A stretch of 64,000 bases of DNA from Clostridiales bacterium (lineage in GTDB: Bacteria; Bacillota; Clostridia; Lachnospirales; Lachnospiraceae): positions 1-64,000 of the forward strand of contig JAGZHZ010000001.1 of assembly GCA_018366495.1 (NCBI GenBank). Reading direction: 5' to 3'. Each line of letters opens with the position of its first letter. Position 1 is the first letter of the stretch. Under the pieces are notes generated by a model that saw only the letters and a list, made by a program, of their open reading frames with translations, ran no database searches and was not told where the DNA came from. Shown here one piece after another: positions 51,216 to 60,356 of the stretch. A program made the translations under genes and the position numbers.

Positions 51216-52800
51216 ACATTTTCTCTTCTTTCCTGCAATATTGTTTCCGGTAATTGATCGGTGACATATTTGTTGCTTTTTTAAATGCAGTTGAAAAATG
51301 AGAAAAATAAGAATATCCCGTCATCTGTGCAATGATGCTGATCGAAGTATCGGTTGCCGTAAGCAGATACTTTGCTTTTTCTATCCGCTCCTGATTAATA
51401 TATTTCTGTAAAGGAACTCCCTTTTCTTTTTTAAACAGTCTTGAAAGGTAGTTGGCATTCATGCAGACTTCACGAGCGACATCTTCGCATCCGATAATTT
51501 TATCCAGATTATGCCTGATATAGGATTCCGCCTGCCCTATTACAGAAGAGTCATTCTTTATAAATAAGATAAAATCGCCTGTCTTTTTTATAATATGAAG
51601 ACACCACTTTTCAAAATCCTCCGTTGTCAGAAGAGCTGATGATGTCAGATCTATAGATTCTTTGTCTTCAAACAGTAAATGTGCCTGCACATTTACTTCT
51701 TTGAGCAGTACATAGATTGCCTGCAGCAGATCATTCTGCATTTTTTCCAGCAGCGCTCCATCCAACTTCTTCTCTTCCCGTTCCATTTTCAAATAGGAAT
51801 GAATCCTGTAAAAAGCCTGTTTCTCCTGCTGCTCTCTTATAAGTTGAATCACTTCATTGTAGTCGAACGAATCATATTCTCTCTTTTTTTCACTTTGCAT
51901 GCTTTTTTTCCAGATCTGTCCTTCTACTGAGACATTATTTCTTTCTTCTCTTCTTAAATCTGAAATCTCTTCTGCCAGCTCTTCCAATTTCACACTTTCT
52001 CCGCAGTATCCGCTGATATCGCAGTGAAAAGACTCCCTAAAAGTGTCCAGATACTGTCTGCAGCTTTTTTGCACCTCCTCTTCTGACCATGTCCCGCACA
52101 GAAGTACTGCGATTCCTCTCTCATGAATATCAGCGCACACTACTCTGTCTGCCGTTTTCTGAAACAATTCATATCCTATATTTTTCATAATGAACTGTAC
52201 AGATCCTCTGTCACATTCTTTCAGGGAATCGGACCATTTTTTCATGCAGAAGAGAATCGGAAGATATCTCATATTCTCTTCCAGAGAAATCGTTCTCTGT
52301 TTTGCATATTCATTCAGCATTTTCCAGTTCCCTTCTATGATACCTAGCATTACTTCACTGAAAAAACGCTCCAGCATAACTTTATAATTCTTTTTCCAGT
52401 TTTTGCTTTCTTTTTCTATATACTGTGTCTCTTTTCTTTTCTGAATTGCTCTTTCCAATGCACCGTTTAGTTCTTCATCCGTGACTGGTTTCAGCAAATA
52501 ATCAAAACTGCCCAGTTTGATGGCTGAGGTCGCGTATTGAAAATCAGCGTGACTCGTCAAAATCATCATGGTCACAGGATATCGTTCCTGACGAATCCAC
52601 GCCATCAGCTCCAAACCGTTGCCTTTTGGCATTTCTATATCACATAGGGCAATATCAATCTTTTCTTTTTTCAAAATTTCTTTTGCTTCCTGTACCCGAT
52701 ATGCACAGAAGATATGTTCTAGCCCAAGCTTTTCTGTCCAGATAGCGCTACTGATTCCTTGTACTGCCAATACATCATCATCGACAATTAATACATTCAT
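51199..52800 (-). CDS. YesN-type response regulator with AraC-family DNA-binding domain
   Basis: This 533-residue cytoplasmic regulator has an N-terminal receiver domain (MNVLIVDDD; phospho-acceptor Asp in ALCDIEMPKGNG; SHADFQYATSAIKLG; LLKPV). A long linker of unknown structure follows, then two AraC/XylS helix-turn-helix motifs near the C-terminus (CEDVAREVCMNANYLSRLFK and ISIIAQMTGYSYFSHFSTAF). ATG 52800 follows CGGAGGAAAAAG; a longer in-frame extension upstream was rejected because it overlaps the kinase gene. It is the likely binder of the 21-bp repeats next to the GH3 genes. Confidence 0.92.
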   Translation of the reverse strand: MNVLIVDDDVLAVQGISSAIWTEKLGLEHIFCAYRVQEAKEILKKEKIDIALCDIEMPKGNGLELMAWIRQERYPVTMMILTSHADFQYATSAIKLGSFDYLLKPVTDEELNGALERAIQKRKETQYIEKESKNWKKNYKVMLERFFSEVMLGIIEGNWKMLNEYAKQRTISLEENMRYLPILFCMKKWSDSLKECDRGSVQFIMKNIGYELFQKTADRVVCADIHERGIAVLLCGTWSEEEVQKSCRQYLDTFRESFHCDISGYCGESVKLEELAEEISDLRREERNNVSVEGQIWKKSMQSEKKREYDSFDYNEVIQLIREQQEKQAFYRIHSYLKMEREEKKLDGALLEKMQNDLLQAIYVLLKEVNVQAHLLFEDKESIDLTSSALLTTEDFEKWCLHIIKKTGDFILFIKNDSSVIGQAESYIRHNLDKIIGCEDVAREVCMNANYLSRLFKKEKGVPLQKYINQERIEKAKYLLTATDTSISIIAQMTGYSYFSHFSTAFKKATNMSPINYRKQYCRKEEKMYEENV

Positions 52801-52817
52801 CTTTTTCCTCCGAAACT

Positions 52818-54560
52818 TTATCTTTTTATTTTTACTGTCTTTGAGAGCCAGATCTTCACAACTGCTCCTCCATCTTCCCCATTGCTGAAATGTATCTTTG
52901 CCCCCTCTTCGCCATATAAAATAGAAAGGCGGCTCTGTACATTGTAAATTCCAATTCTTTTTTTCCCTTCTCTCACCACACACTGCTCTTTGTTCAGCGC
53001 TTCCAGAACTTCTTCGTCAAATCCTTCCCCATTGTCTCTGACACAGATCTTTAAAACCCCGTTTTCTTTTTCTGCATCAATCCATATTTTCACTTCTCCT
53101 TCTTCGGATTCTCCATATTTAATACTGTTTTCCACAAAAGGCTGAATCGTCATAATTGGTATTTTTTCTTCCAGCACTTCCTTAGGAATTTCAGTCTCAA
53201 TCTGTATTTTGCTCATATTTGCCGTTTTCAGTTTCTGAATATGGAGATAGTTTTGAATAAATTCTACCTCCTCTTCCAGCAGCACCCACGTCTCCCCATA
53301 CAGTGTATACCGAAAGTGTTTGACCAGAGAGAGCGTCATATTTTTTACCATCTCCATATTGTCAAGCCTCGCGTAGTTATATAGTACATTCATCGCATTG
53401 ATAAAGAAATGAGGATTTGTCTGGATCTGCAAAAAATCAAGCTGAGCTTTCTGTTTTTCTATCTTTTCTTCATAAACTTTGATTTTTAAATTTTTAATCT
53501 CTTTGAGCATTTTATTAAAGCTGTCATTTAAAACATAAAATTCTGTCGTATTGCTCTCTGTTGAAAGTACTACATCCAGATCTCCTTCTTCTACCCTTTC
53601 AATCATCTGAACGGTCCTCTCAAGCGGAATCGCCAGCTCCTCCTTCGAATAGCGTATAAACATCCATAAGAGTATGATAGAAATGCAGATCAATGCTGCT
53701 GTGCAAACGCCGAACAGATAGATTCCTTTTTGGATTTCCTGATCCAAAATCAACGCCACAAAGTAATACGTTCCATTTTCAATACTCTCCCCGATCACAA
53801 CGTACCGTTTTTCAGGTCCGGTCAGATAATAATCTGAGAAATCCTCTTCCCAGTTCATCTCTTCGCTTTTATACTTTTCATCTGAAGTCATAGGAACTTT
53901 CTCTTTGTCCAGTAGAAGTACCGTCTCCGCTCCTTCGATCGGTATAGTCACCATCTCATCCAGCACTCTTTCCACATCACTCCAACTTCCATAATAAATT
54001 CCATATATGTGGTAGATCCGCACCACATAATATTTTCCGCCAATCTGTATATTAAACCATTCTGCTGAAATCTGTTTCTGAATCTCTTCTTTTTTCGTCA
54101 GTTCTCTGATTTTTTGTTCCATCTCATTCTGCCATGCCACACTTTTGACATTTGTCATCTCTTTCATATAGATTTCATATACAGGATCGTACATAAAAAA
54201 TCCGTCCACAATCGTATGATACAGAGAAAGTCCTTTCTGAAATTCACTTTGCAGCCGGTATCCGGCAAGTATTTTTTCATTATAGCTCTTTGAAACGCCT
54301 ACCTGCTCCACCGCAAAATTATTTCCCAAACTCAGCAGATAATTTTTAATATCTGTAAATTTTGTGTTCATCTGTTCTGCATACAGCTTCACCGTATTTC
54401 GGTTGGATGCTGATACTTGTCCCCTCAAAAGATGCGCTGCATACAGATTACTTGCCATAAGAAACACGATAATCGGCACAATAAAAGAGACCGCACATAC
54501 CATCAGTCTTTTTTTTATGGAATGCCTTTTTTTACGAGACGTCCAAAACGTTTTTTTCAT
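52818..54560 (-). CDS. YesM-type sensor histidine kinase
   Basis: This 580-residue membrane kinase has two TM helices (about residues 20-42 and 285-305) flanking an extracellular sensing domain, a HAMP linker, and a His-kinase domain of the LytS/YesM class. The phospho-accepting His is in QTNPHFFINAMNVL. The ATPase N-box and G-box appear in QPFVENSIKYGESEEG and IGIYNVQSRLSILYG. GGAGAAAAAAT precedes ATG 54560. Such kinases sense carbohydrates directly or through a binding protein and phosphorylate the YesN-type regulator encoded 17 bp downstream. Confidence 0.93.
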   Translation of the reverse strand: MKKTFWTSRKKRHSIKKRLMVCAVSFIVPIIVFLMASNLYAAHLLRGQVSASNRNTVKLYAEQMNTKFTDIKNYLLSLGNNFAVEQVGVSKSYNEKILAGYRLQSEFQKGLSLYHTIVDGFFMYDPVYEIYMKEMTNVKSVAWQNEMEQKIRELTKKEEIQKQISAEWFNIQIGGKYYVVRIYHIYGIYYGSWSDVERVLDEMVTIPIEGAETVLLLDKEKVPMTSDEKYKSEEMNWEEDFSDYYLTGPEKRYVVIGESIENGTYYFVALILDQEIQKGIYLFGVCTAALICISIILLWMFIRYSKEELAIPLERTVQMIERVEEGDLDVVLSTESNTTEFYVLNDSFNKMLKEIKNLKIKVYEEKIEKQKAQLDFLQIQTNPHFFINAMNVLYNYARLDNMEMVKNMTLSLVKHFRYTLYGETWVLLEEEVEFIQNYLHIQKLKTANMSKIQIETEIPKEVLEEKIPIMTIQPFVENSIKYGESEEGEVKIWIDAEKENGVLKICVRDNGEGFDEEVLEALNKEQCVVREGKKRIGIYNVQSRLSILYGEEGAKIHFSNGEDGGAVVKIWLSKTVKIKR

Positions 54561-54637
54561 ATTTTTTCTCCGTGTTTTTTTATTTTTATCTCGTACTTGT
54601 AAAAATATTTTATCCTAACCCTTGATAAAGAGCCATT

Positions 54638-54711
54638 AAAAAAAGGATTGCCGCAAAATCTGATTTTTCTTTTCCATTCCCCCAGCAGTCTTCCAAATCT
54701 TACGGCAATCC
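54638..54711 (-). terminator. Terminator of the sirtuin gene
   Basis: GGATTGCCG and CGGCAATCC bracket a longer imperfect stem (AAGATTT/AAATC...) and seven T residues follow on the minus strand, 10 bp after the stop codon. Confidence 0.8.
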
Positions 54712-54720
54712 ATCTATCTT

Positions 54721-55455
54721 TTATTTATATCCTAATTTGCAAAGTACATTGCGCGGCTGATCAATAATGACTAAATCTGCTTTTCCATCTGAATGATGCT
54801 CTCTTTGATGGATTACTACAAGATATTTTCCATTAAAGTAACGAATATAGCTTCCAAATACTTCTGAATCCAATGTTGTACCCAGAACCAGCAGCACTTC
54901 CGCTCTTTCAATTTCCGTGCATGTATCACGCATCAGACGGCTGTCCACCATCTCTCCAAACAGCGCCACTTCCGGCCGGATCGCCCCTCCGCACATCTCG
55001 CACACTGGAATACCTTTTGCATCTCTGACATACTCCATCGAATATTCCCGTCCGCAATGAAGGCATTTATTCTTATATACGCTTCCATGCAGATTAATTA
55101 CATTATGACATCCTGCTCTTTGTCCCTGTTCGTAAATATTGGCAGTGATCATATATTGAAGCTTGCCCTCTCTCTCCATCGCTGCAAGCGCAGCTCCTGA
55201 TTCTGTCGGACCTGGCAGCCCTTCTAAAAGTTCTTTTTTATAAAATTCAAAAAATTTTTCCGGACGTGTCGTATAATATACACTTGTAAAAATTTCCTCT
55301 GGGGAATCATTATATTTTTTTTCAATTTCATACGCACGATTCTGATTTTTCAATCCAACAAATCCCGCCTCTTCCATGATTCCTGATCCGCATAAAGCAA
55401 CTGTATACTTACTCTCATCCAAAATTCGTTTTAGCATATCAATCTTTCTATCCAT
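54721..55455 (-). CDS. Divergent Sir2-family NAD-dependent deacylase
   Basis: This 244-residue protein is recognisable as a sirtuin by its catalytic His in NLHGSVY, the zinc cysteines CLHCG and CEMCGG, and VALFGEMVD. The NAD-binding signature is altered: the usual GAGIS reads GSGIM, the PDFRG stretch reads VGLKNQ, and TQNID reads TANIY, so the Asp and Arg that contact NAD are lost. It may have a different reaction, such as binding or ADP-ribosyl chemistry, or a relaxed pocket. The AGGAGG before ATG 55455 is strong. It is a single-gene unit. Confidence 0.85.
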   Translation of the reverse strand: MDRKIDMLKRILDESKYTVALCGSGIMEEAGFVGLKNQNRAYEIEKKYNDSPEEIFTSVYYTTRPEKFFEFYKKELLEGLPGPTESGAALAAMEREGKLQYMITANIYEQGQRAGCHNVINLHGSVYKNKCLHCGREYSMEYVRDAKGIPVCEMCGGAIRPEVALFGEMVDSRLMRDTCTEIERAEVLLVLGTTLDSEVFGSYIRYFNGKYLVVIHQREHHSDGKADLVIIDQPRNVLCKLGYK

Positions 55456-55643
55456 ATCAAAACCTCCTTGTGACTATTTGACGAAAACTATCCCCCTGTT
55501 TTTTCATATCTTTCCTTGTTTTCCTCAAATCTCTATCTTCATTATATATGGTTTATTGTAAATATGCTATCCTTTTTTTGAATTTTTTAAAAATTATTGT
55601 GACTTTCTACTAATTTCTATTTTTTTCGACCTTTTTATTCTTT

Positions 55644-56978
55644 TTATGAGGCAAATTGTTTTTTCCACTTTCCGCTTCTGTAAAAGAAAAGGGAAAATAC
55701 AGTTCCCACAACCCATCCGATCGGCCAGGAAAGCCATATTCCAAATGTCTCCATTGATTCGGCAAGCGCATAGGAAAGCACTACTCTTAAAATTAAATCC
55801 GAAAATGTACAGATCATAAACATCGTCATTGCTCCAGACCCACGCAGTACTCCATCTGCAATCAGTTTCAATGATATGGCGATATAAAATGGAGATACAA
55901 TTCTTAAGAACTGAACTCCCGTTTCCATCGCCTCTTTGCTCTCACTTCCCATAAACATGGAAAGCATCCCTTCTCCAAAGAAGAAAAATGCAATGAAAAA
56001 TGGAACTGCAATCAAAAATGCCATTTTAACAGATGCCCAAAATCCTTCCCGAATCCGCTCCATCTTTCCTGCTCCCAGATTCTGTGCGGTAAAACTGGAT
56101 GTTCCGTTTCCAAGTGTTGTAAAACTTGTGATTGTAAATGTATTCAGTTTCACTGCCGCTGAGTATCCTGCAATAACAGAAGAGCCAAAAGAATTAATCA
56201 AGCTTTGAATAAAAATGTTTCCTATCGAGATAAAACTCTGCTGAAGGATACTTGGAATTGCCACAATACTGATTTTTTTCAGCATACTCCCTGAAAACAG
56301 TTTCCAGTTTTTTTCTGTCTTGATCGTTTTTAATCTCTTTAAGACAGTATACAGCGCAAGCACACATGCAATTCCCTGTGCAAGAAATGTTGCCCAAGCG
56401 ACTCCTGCCACTCCCCAATGAAAATCTGCGACGAAAATATAGTCCAGCACAATATTTCCTATAGATGAACCGATTAGAAAATAAAGCGGTGTTTTAGAAT
56501 CTCCAAGAGAAGTAAAAATTCCAGTTGCCACATTGTATAAAAATAAAAACGCAAATCCTGCAATATAAATTTTTAAATATAAATTGCCATCTGTGAAAAT
56601 ATTATCCGGCGTGTTGATCATCCGCATCATTGCAGCGCTTCCCATCAGCCCTGCCCCTGTAAGCAAAACGGAAATTCCAAAAGCTGCCACAAGTGTTGTG
56701 GAAATTGCCGTTTTCATCTCCTCATATCTCTTTGCTCCAAACAGCTGAGAGATAATCACGGAACACCCTATATTGCTTCCCACTGCAACTGCCATAAAAA
56801 TCATCGTAATTGGATACGACGCCCCGACAGCCGCCAAAGCATCCTCGCCCGCAAATTTCCCTGCAATAATGCTGTCTGCAATGTTATAAAGCTGCTGAAA
56901 AATCACACTGATAAATAATGGAATCGTAAATCTCCACAGTACGCTCTGTGCTTTTCCCTCTGTCAAATCGTGAATCAT
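55644..56978 (-). CDS. MATE-family multidrug efflux protein
   Basis: This roughly 444-residue membrane protein has about 12 hydrophobic segments and two internal halves typical of MATE/PSLT transporters (FTIPLFISVIFQQLYNIADS; VAIPSILQQSFISIGNIFI). It likely exports cationic drugs or metabolites using Na+ or H+ gradients. ATG 56978 is preferred; an in-frame extension to 57065 lacks a ribosome-binding site and adds 29 non-family residues. It follows the blaR1-like gene on the same strand after a terminator, so it is likely an independent unit. Confidence 0.93.
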   Translation of the reverse strand: MIHDLTEGKAQSVLWRFTIPLFISVIFQQLYNIADSIIAGKFAGEDALAAVGASYPITMIFMAVAVGSNIGCSVIISQLFGAKRYEEMKTAISTTLVAAFGISVLLTGAGLMGSAAMMRMINTPDNIFTDGNLYLKIYIAGFAFLFLYNVATGIFTSLGDSKTPLYFLIGSSIGNIVLDYIFVADFHWGVAGVAWATFLAQGIACVLALYTVLKRLKTIKTEKNWKLFSGSMLKKISIVAIPSILQQSFISIGNIFIQSLINSFGSSVIAGYSAAVKLNTFTITSFTTLGNGTSSFTAQNLGAGKMERIREGFWASVKMAFLIAVPFFIAFFFFGEGMLSMFMGSESKEAMETGVQFLRIVSPFYIAISLKLIADGVLRGSGAMTMFMICTFSDLILRVVLSYALAESMETFGIWLSWPIGWVVGTVFSLFFYRSGKWKKQFAS

Positions 56979-57070
56979 TCCTGTTCCCTTACCTTTCTTT
57001 AAGTATTTTTTTAAGCTTTTTACTCTCGCAATACGGTGTCCCGCATCCAATCCCGTATTATACACCTGTT

Positions 57071-57107
57071 TTTTTCAAAAAGAAAGAGGAGCATGGCTCT
57101 GCTCCTC
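57071..57107 (-). terminator. Terminator of the blaI-blaR1 operon
   Basis: GAGGAGCA and TGCTCCTC form an eight-base-pair stem with a six-base loop, followed on the minus strand by TTTCTTTTTG, 14 bp after the blaR1-like stop. Confidence 0.78.
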
Positions 57108-57121
57108 AAAAATTTTATCTT

Positions 57122-58849
57122 TTACCAAATACTGTCTCTGTATGCTTTTGTCTGTTCTTCGTCTAATAGCTTTACACCGACTGTCTCACCATTTTCATCA
57201 TGTACAGCAATCACACCGCAGCGGCTTTCGATCTCTTCATTTGAATATACATTTCCTGATACTGTTCCATCGCGCTCTTTTTTCATATCAGCAAAATAAT
57301 ATACTAATTTATCTTGATAGTACAGTTCTCCCGTCTCTGCATTAAACTGAATCCCATATTCTTTGTAATCTTCCATCCACTGTGCAATCTCTTCAAAAGC
57401 TTTTCTTTCTTCCTGCGAATCGCCTTCTTCTGTGCTTGTCAGATCAACATCTGTCTCCTTTTTATCTGTCCAGATTTTATAATAGTTTCCACTCTCCGTC
57501 ATTTCTTTTATGCTTTCGCTGCCGTATAATTCTACTGCTGTTTCTCCACCTTCTATTTCATTCACATATTCGATATCAAGAGGTTCTACCGCAATCTCTC
57601 CGCTTTCTTCTGTGATGGATGGAGATAAATCCAATTCAAGATCTGATTCTATAGAGACTCCATCTGTAAATTTCAGTTTTATCCATGTTTTTCCATCATC
57701 ATCTGAAAAATACCATTCTCCGTCAACAGACCTTAATATTCCTTCCAGAAATCCTCCGTCGACAATAAATTCCCCATCCCGCACATTCATTTCGTTTAAT
57801 TCTTCCATTTCTGTCTCTGTCATTCTGTCTGAGTCTGTCTCTGTTTCTATCGTTTTTTCCGGTTTTTGTTCTGTTTTTGCATCAAAATCTGCAAATACAG
57901 TCAGAGAACTGGCTGTCAATAATACTCCCGCTAATATTCCTGGCATTGTTATTTTTTTATACTTCATAATAGCCACTATCCTTTCTTGAACGGCATTTTT
58001 TCCAAATCCGCTTCCAAACGGTGAAAAAAAATTTTTCTGTTCCGCTAATTGGATAAGTGCCATGGCGTATTCTGCTCTTTCTTGTGCTCCCCACGAAGAA
58101 AGAACGCTTTCATCACAGGCAATCTCTAAATCTCGATTGAATAAAATCATCATTATCCAGACAAGAGGATTCCACCAATGAAAACTGAGTGCCATCATCA
58201 TCAGCATCTTCCATGCAATATCCATTCGTTTGATATGGATACTTTCGTGTTTTAAGATATATTCTATGTTCTGGCTACAGTCAATTCCTTTTGGCAACAC
58301 AATTTTAGGATGTGCCAGCCCATATGTCATTGGTGTTGTAATTTGATCCGAAATAAAAAGACGAACTTTTCTTTTTGTGGTTCTGCAGGATTCCCAGACT
58401 TCCTCCAGTCTTTTGTTCTGCAAAGGCAGCGCCTGCGTAAGTTTTCTGTAAGAACGGCGATAGAAGAACATCCAGCACAATATCATGGTGATTACCCCTG
58501 CTGCATAGATCCATCTCCATACGTCTTCCTCTAAAAAATTGTTTTTATTCTGCAAAAATAAAAATGGACTTTCTTTGCTCTGGGATTGCTGTATCTGCTC
58601 CTGAATGATCCTTTTGCCTTCTGTATTGATTTTCGTCTTTTTCACCACCATATCCATCTGTACATCATGCTCAGAAAGAAATGGATTCGGCACTGAAATC
58701 GAGACAGGAAGCAACAGTCTGATCAACACTACGCTCCATAAAATCAGAAATGTCTTTTTCGGCAGATGATTGATGCAGAAAATACGGATCGCCGCAATGC
58801 AGAGAATCAAAATTCCTGCTGTAAGACTCCTTTGAACCAATTCCATCAT
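57122..58849 (-). CDS. M56 BlaR1-like membrane metalloprotease with a non-penicillin sensor domain
   Basis: This roughly 575-residue protein has an N-terminal M56 peptidase unit with four TM segments, the zinc motif HESIH (near residue 200) and the downstream CDE glutamate (IACDESVL, near 240). After the last TM helix (about 290-310) the extracellular part is not a class D beta-lactamase-like sensor as in BlaR1/MecR1. It is an acidic domain of unknown fold (VDGGFLEGILRSVDGEWYF and DDDGKTWIKLKFTDG). It should therefore sense another envelope signal and cleave the BlaI encoded just upstream. ATG 58849 follows GAGG; GTG 58855 is an alternative. Confidence 0.87.
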   Translation of the reverse strand: MMELVQRSLTAGILILCIAAIRIFCINHLPKKTFLILWSVVLIRLLLPVSISVPNPFLSEHDVQMDMVVKKTKINTEGKRIIQEQIQQSQSKESPFLFLQNKNNFLEEDVWRWIYAAGVITMILCWMFFYRRSYRKLTQALPLQNKRLEEVWESCRTTKRKVRLFISDQITTPMTYGLAHPKIVLPKGIDCSQNIEYILKHESIHIKRMDIAWKMLMMMALSFHWWNPLVWIMMILFNRDLEIACDESVLSSWGAQERAEYAMALIQLAEQKNFFSPFGSGFGKNAVQERIVAIMKYKKITMPGILAGVLLTASSLTVFADFDAKTEQKPEKTIETETDSDRMTETEMEELNEMNVRDGEFIVDGGFLEGILRSVDGEWYFSDDDGKTWIKLKFTDGVSIESDLELDLSPSITEESGEIAVEPLDIEYVNEIEGGETAVELYGSESIKEMTESGNYYKIWTDKKETDVDLTSTEEGDSQEERKAFEEIAQWMEDYKEYGIQFNAETGELYYQDKLVYYFADMKKERDGTVSGNVYSNEEIESRCGVIAVHDENGETVGVKLLDEEQTKAYRDSIW

Positions 58850-58856
58850 GTTCACC

Positions 58857-59216
58857 TCATTTCAGCTGATCGATCATCTGTTTTAAGTTCTCAATCTCAC
58901 CCTTTGAGAGACGTTTTCCCCCTAGAAATGCAGCAAAAAATTTTTCTGCTGATCCGTCAAACATTTTGTCAATCAATTCTTCAGTCTCATATTCACGCAC
59001 CTGATCTTTTGTGATCTGTGCATGGCAGTGAAAATTTGGCTCATACCGCTCTATTATACCTTTTTCGATACATTTTTTTATTACCGTGTATGTGGTATTG
59101 CGATTCCATCCAATATCCTCTTTTAAAATTTTTGCGATCTGTCCTGCTGTCAGGTCTCCTTCCCTCCACAGAACTTCCATCACTTTCAACTCGGAATCAA
59201 ATAATTTTTTATCCAT
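58857..59216 (-). CDS. blaI: BlaI/MecI-family transcriptional repressor
   Basis: This 119-residue winged-helix repressor begins LFDSELKVMEVLWREGDLTA and has the recognition helix NRNTTYTVIKKCIEKG. A C-terminal dimerisation region holds the cleavage site for the partner protease (KFFAAF). AAAGGAGAAGTGTAACC precedes ATG 59216. Two operator dyads lie immediately upstream, and the BlaR1-like gene follows with about 7 bp spacing. The pair forms a self-regulated operon, and the controlled output beyond itself is unknown. Confidence 0.92.
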   Translation of the reverse strand: MDKKLFDSELKVMEVLWREGDLTAGQIAKILKEDIGWNRNTTYTVIKKCIEKGIIERYEPNFHCHAQITKDQVREYETEELIDKMFDGSAEKFFAAFLGGKRLSKGEIENLKQMIDQLK

Positions 59217-59236
59217 GGTTACACTTCTCCTTTATG

Positions 59237-59250
59237 ACTATTGCAATAGT
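59237..59250 (-). promoter_or_regulatory. BlaI operator, proximal dyad
   Basis: ACTATTGCAATAGT is a perfect palindrome between the promoter and the blaI ribosome-binding site. Confidence 0.75.
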
Positions 59251-59257
59251 TATCATT

Positions 59258-59286
59258 ATACTATCACAGTAGTCACTCCCTGTCAA
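59258..59286 (-). promoter_or_regulatory. blaI promoter with overlapping second BlaI dyad
   Basis: TTGACA and TAGTAT are separated by 17 bp. An ACTA...TAGT dyad (59260-59273) overlaps the -10, and its centre is 23 bp from the first operator centre. The -35 overlaps the stop codon of the asparaginase gene. Confidence 0.7.
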
Positions 59287-60272
59287 TATCTTTGAAAAAT
59301 CTTTTTAATCTCCTCAAACTGATTCGTATACAAAAGCGAAAGAGACAATAATATTCTGGCTTTCTGCGGCGGCAGCGTATAGGCTGGGATACAGTTTTGG
59401 GACTGTTCAAAATATTTGTTCTCTGTGATGACACCGCTTCCAATTCTGGAAGCCCTGACAACCGGTATTCCCTTATCTTCCAGTTTAGCAATTTCTTTCA
59501 TCCACGCCTCGCTGTAGTCTCCTGATCCTGTCCCACAGATCACAATTCCTTTGGAATGCTGTGCTGAAAAATGAAGCAGATCCGGATTGGCATCCACACA
59601 AAAATATAAAATATCTACCCTTGGCAATTCTTTTACCTGTGTCACATCAAACATAGAGCGAACCGTGTGAACGGCCAGACTCTTATTATAAAAATAACAG
59701 TACTCGTCTCTCATATATCCAAGACAGGCAAGATCTTTTTCATTAAAAGCATCTGTCTTAAATGTATTGACTTTCTGAACATCCCTGCCTGAATAAATGC
59801 TGTCGCAGAAACAGACTAAAACTCCCTGCCCCCATGCTTCACTGCTCGCAGCCAGAGAAATCGCCTGATACAGATTCAAAGGACCATCTGCGCTTGCCGC
59901 TGTGGCTGGCCGCATAGCTCCTGTTATTATCACTGGTTTTTCCGTCTTGACAGTCAAATTTAAGAAATATGCTGTCTCATCCATTGTATCCGTTCCATGT
60001 GTGATCACAAATCCATCAATATCTGTCTTGGAAAGTTCATTAATCCGATTTGCCATCTGAATCCAGTCTTTCACTGTCACATTATTGCTGTCCACACTCA
60101 GCATCTGCTCGCCATCCATCTCCACCTGATCATGAAGTTTTGGTATTGTGGAGAGCAGTTCATCCAAATTCAGCCCTCCTGCTTTGTATACGGCAGTCTT
60201 TCCCTCCTGCCCTCTTCCGGCAATCGTTCCTCCCGTCGCCAGAATATAAATCTTTTTCTTCTTTTCTTCCAT
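59283..60272 (-). CDS. L-asparaginase
   Basis: This roughly 329-residue protein hydrolyses asparagine to aspartate and ammonia. It has both threonine active-site motifs: ILATGGTIAG near residue 12 and ITHGTDTMDETA near 90, plus GAMRPATAASADGPLN. No signal peptide is visible, so it is probably cytoplasmic, although the sequence resembles type II enzymes. GAAGGAG precedes ATG 60272. It is divergent from a permease gene, and an asparagine synthetase-like gene lies just beyond, making a small asparagine locus. Confidence 0.93.
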   Translation of the reverse strand: MEEKKKKIYILATGGTIAGRGQEGKTAVYKAGGLNLDELLSTIPKLHDQVEMDGEQMLSVDSNNVTVKDWIQMANRINELSKTDIDGFVITHGTDTMDETAYFLNLTVKTEKPVIITGAMRPATAASADGPLNLYQAISLAASSEAWGQGVLVCFCDSIYSGRDVQKVNTFKTDAFNEKDLACLGYMRDEYCYFYNKSLAVHTVRSMFDVTQVKELPRVDILYFCVDANPDLLHFSAQHSKGIVICGTGSGDYSEAWMKEIAKLEDKGIPVVRASRIGSGVITENKYFEQSQNCIPAYTLPPQKARILLSLSLLYTNQFEEIKKIFQRY

Positions 60273-60304
60273 ATTTTCTCCTTCTATTCATCTGGAACAT
60301 TTTC

Positions 60305-60334
60305 TTGCTTTCCTGCATATTGATAAAGTATATT
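60305..60334 (+). promoter_or_regulatory. Candidate promoter of the permease gene
   Basis: TTGCTT and TATATT are separated by 18 bp, about 22 bp before the TTG start, inside the 84-bp divergent region shared with the asparaginase gene. Confidence 0.4.
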
Positions 60335-60356
60335 TTTTTAGATTGGAGCGTTATCA

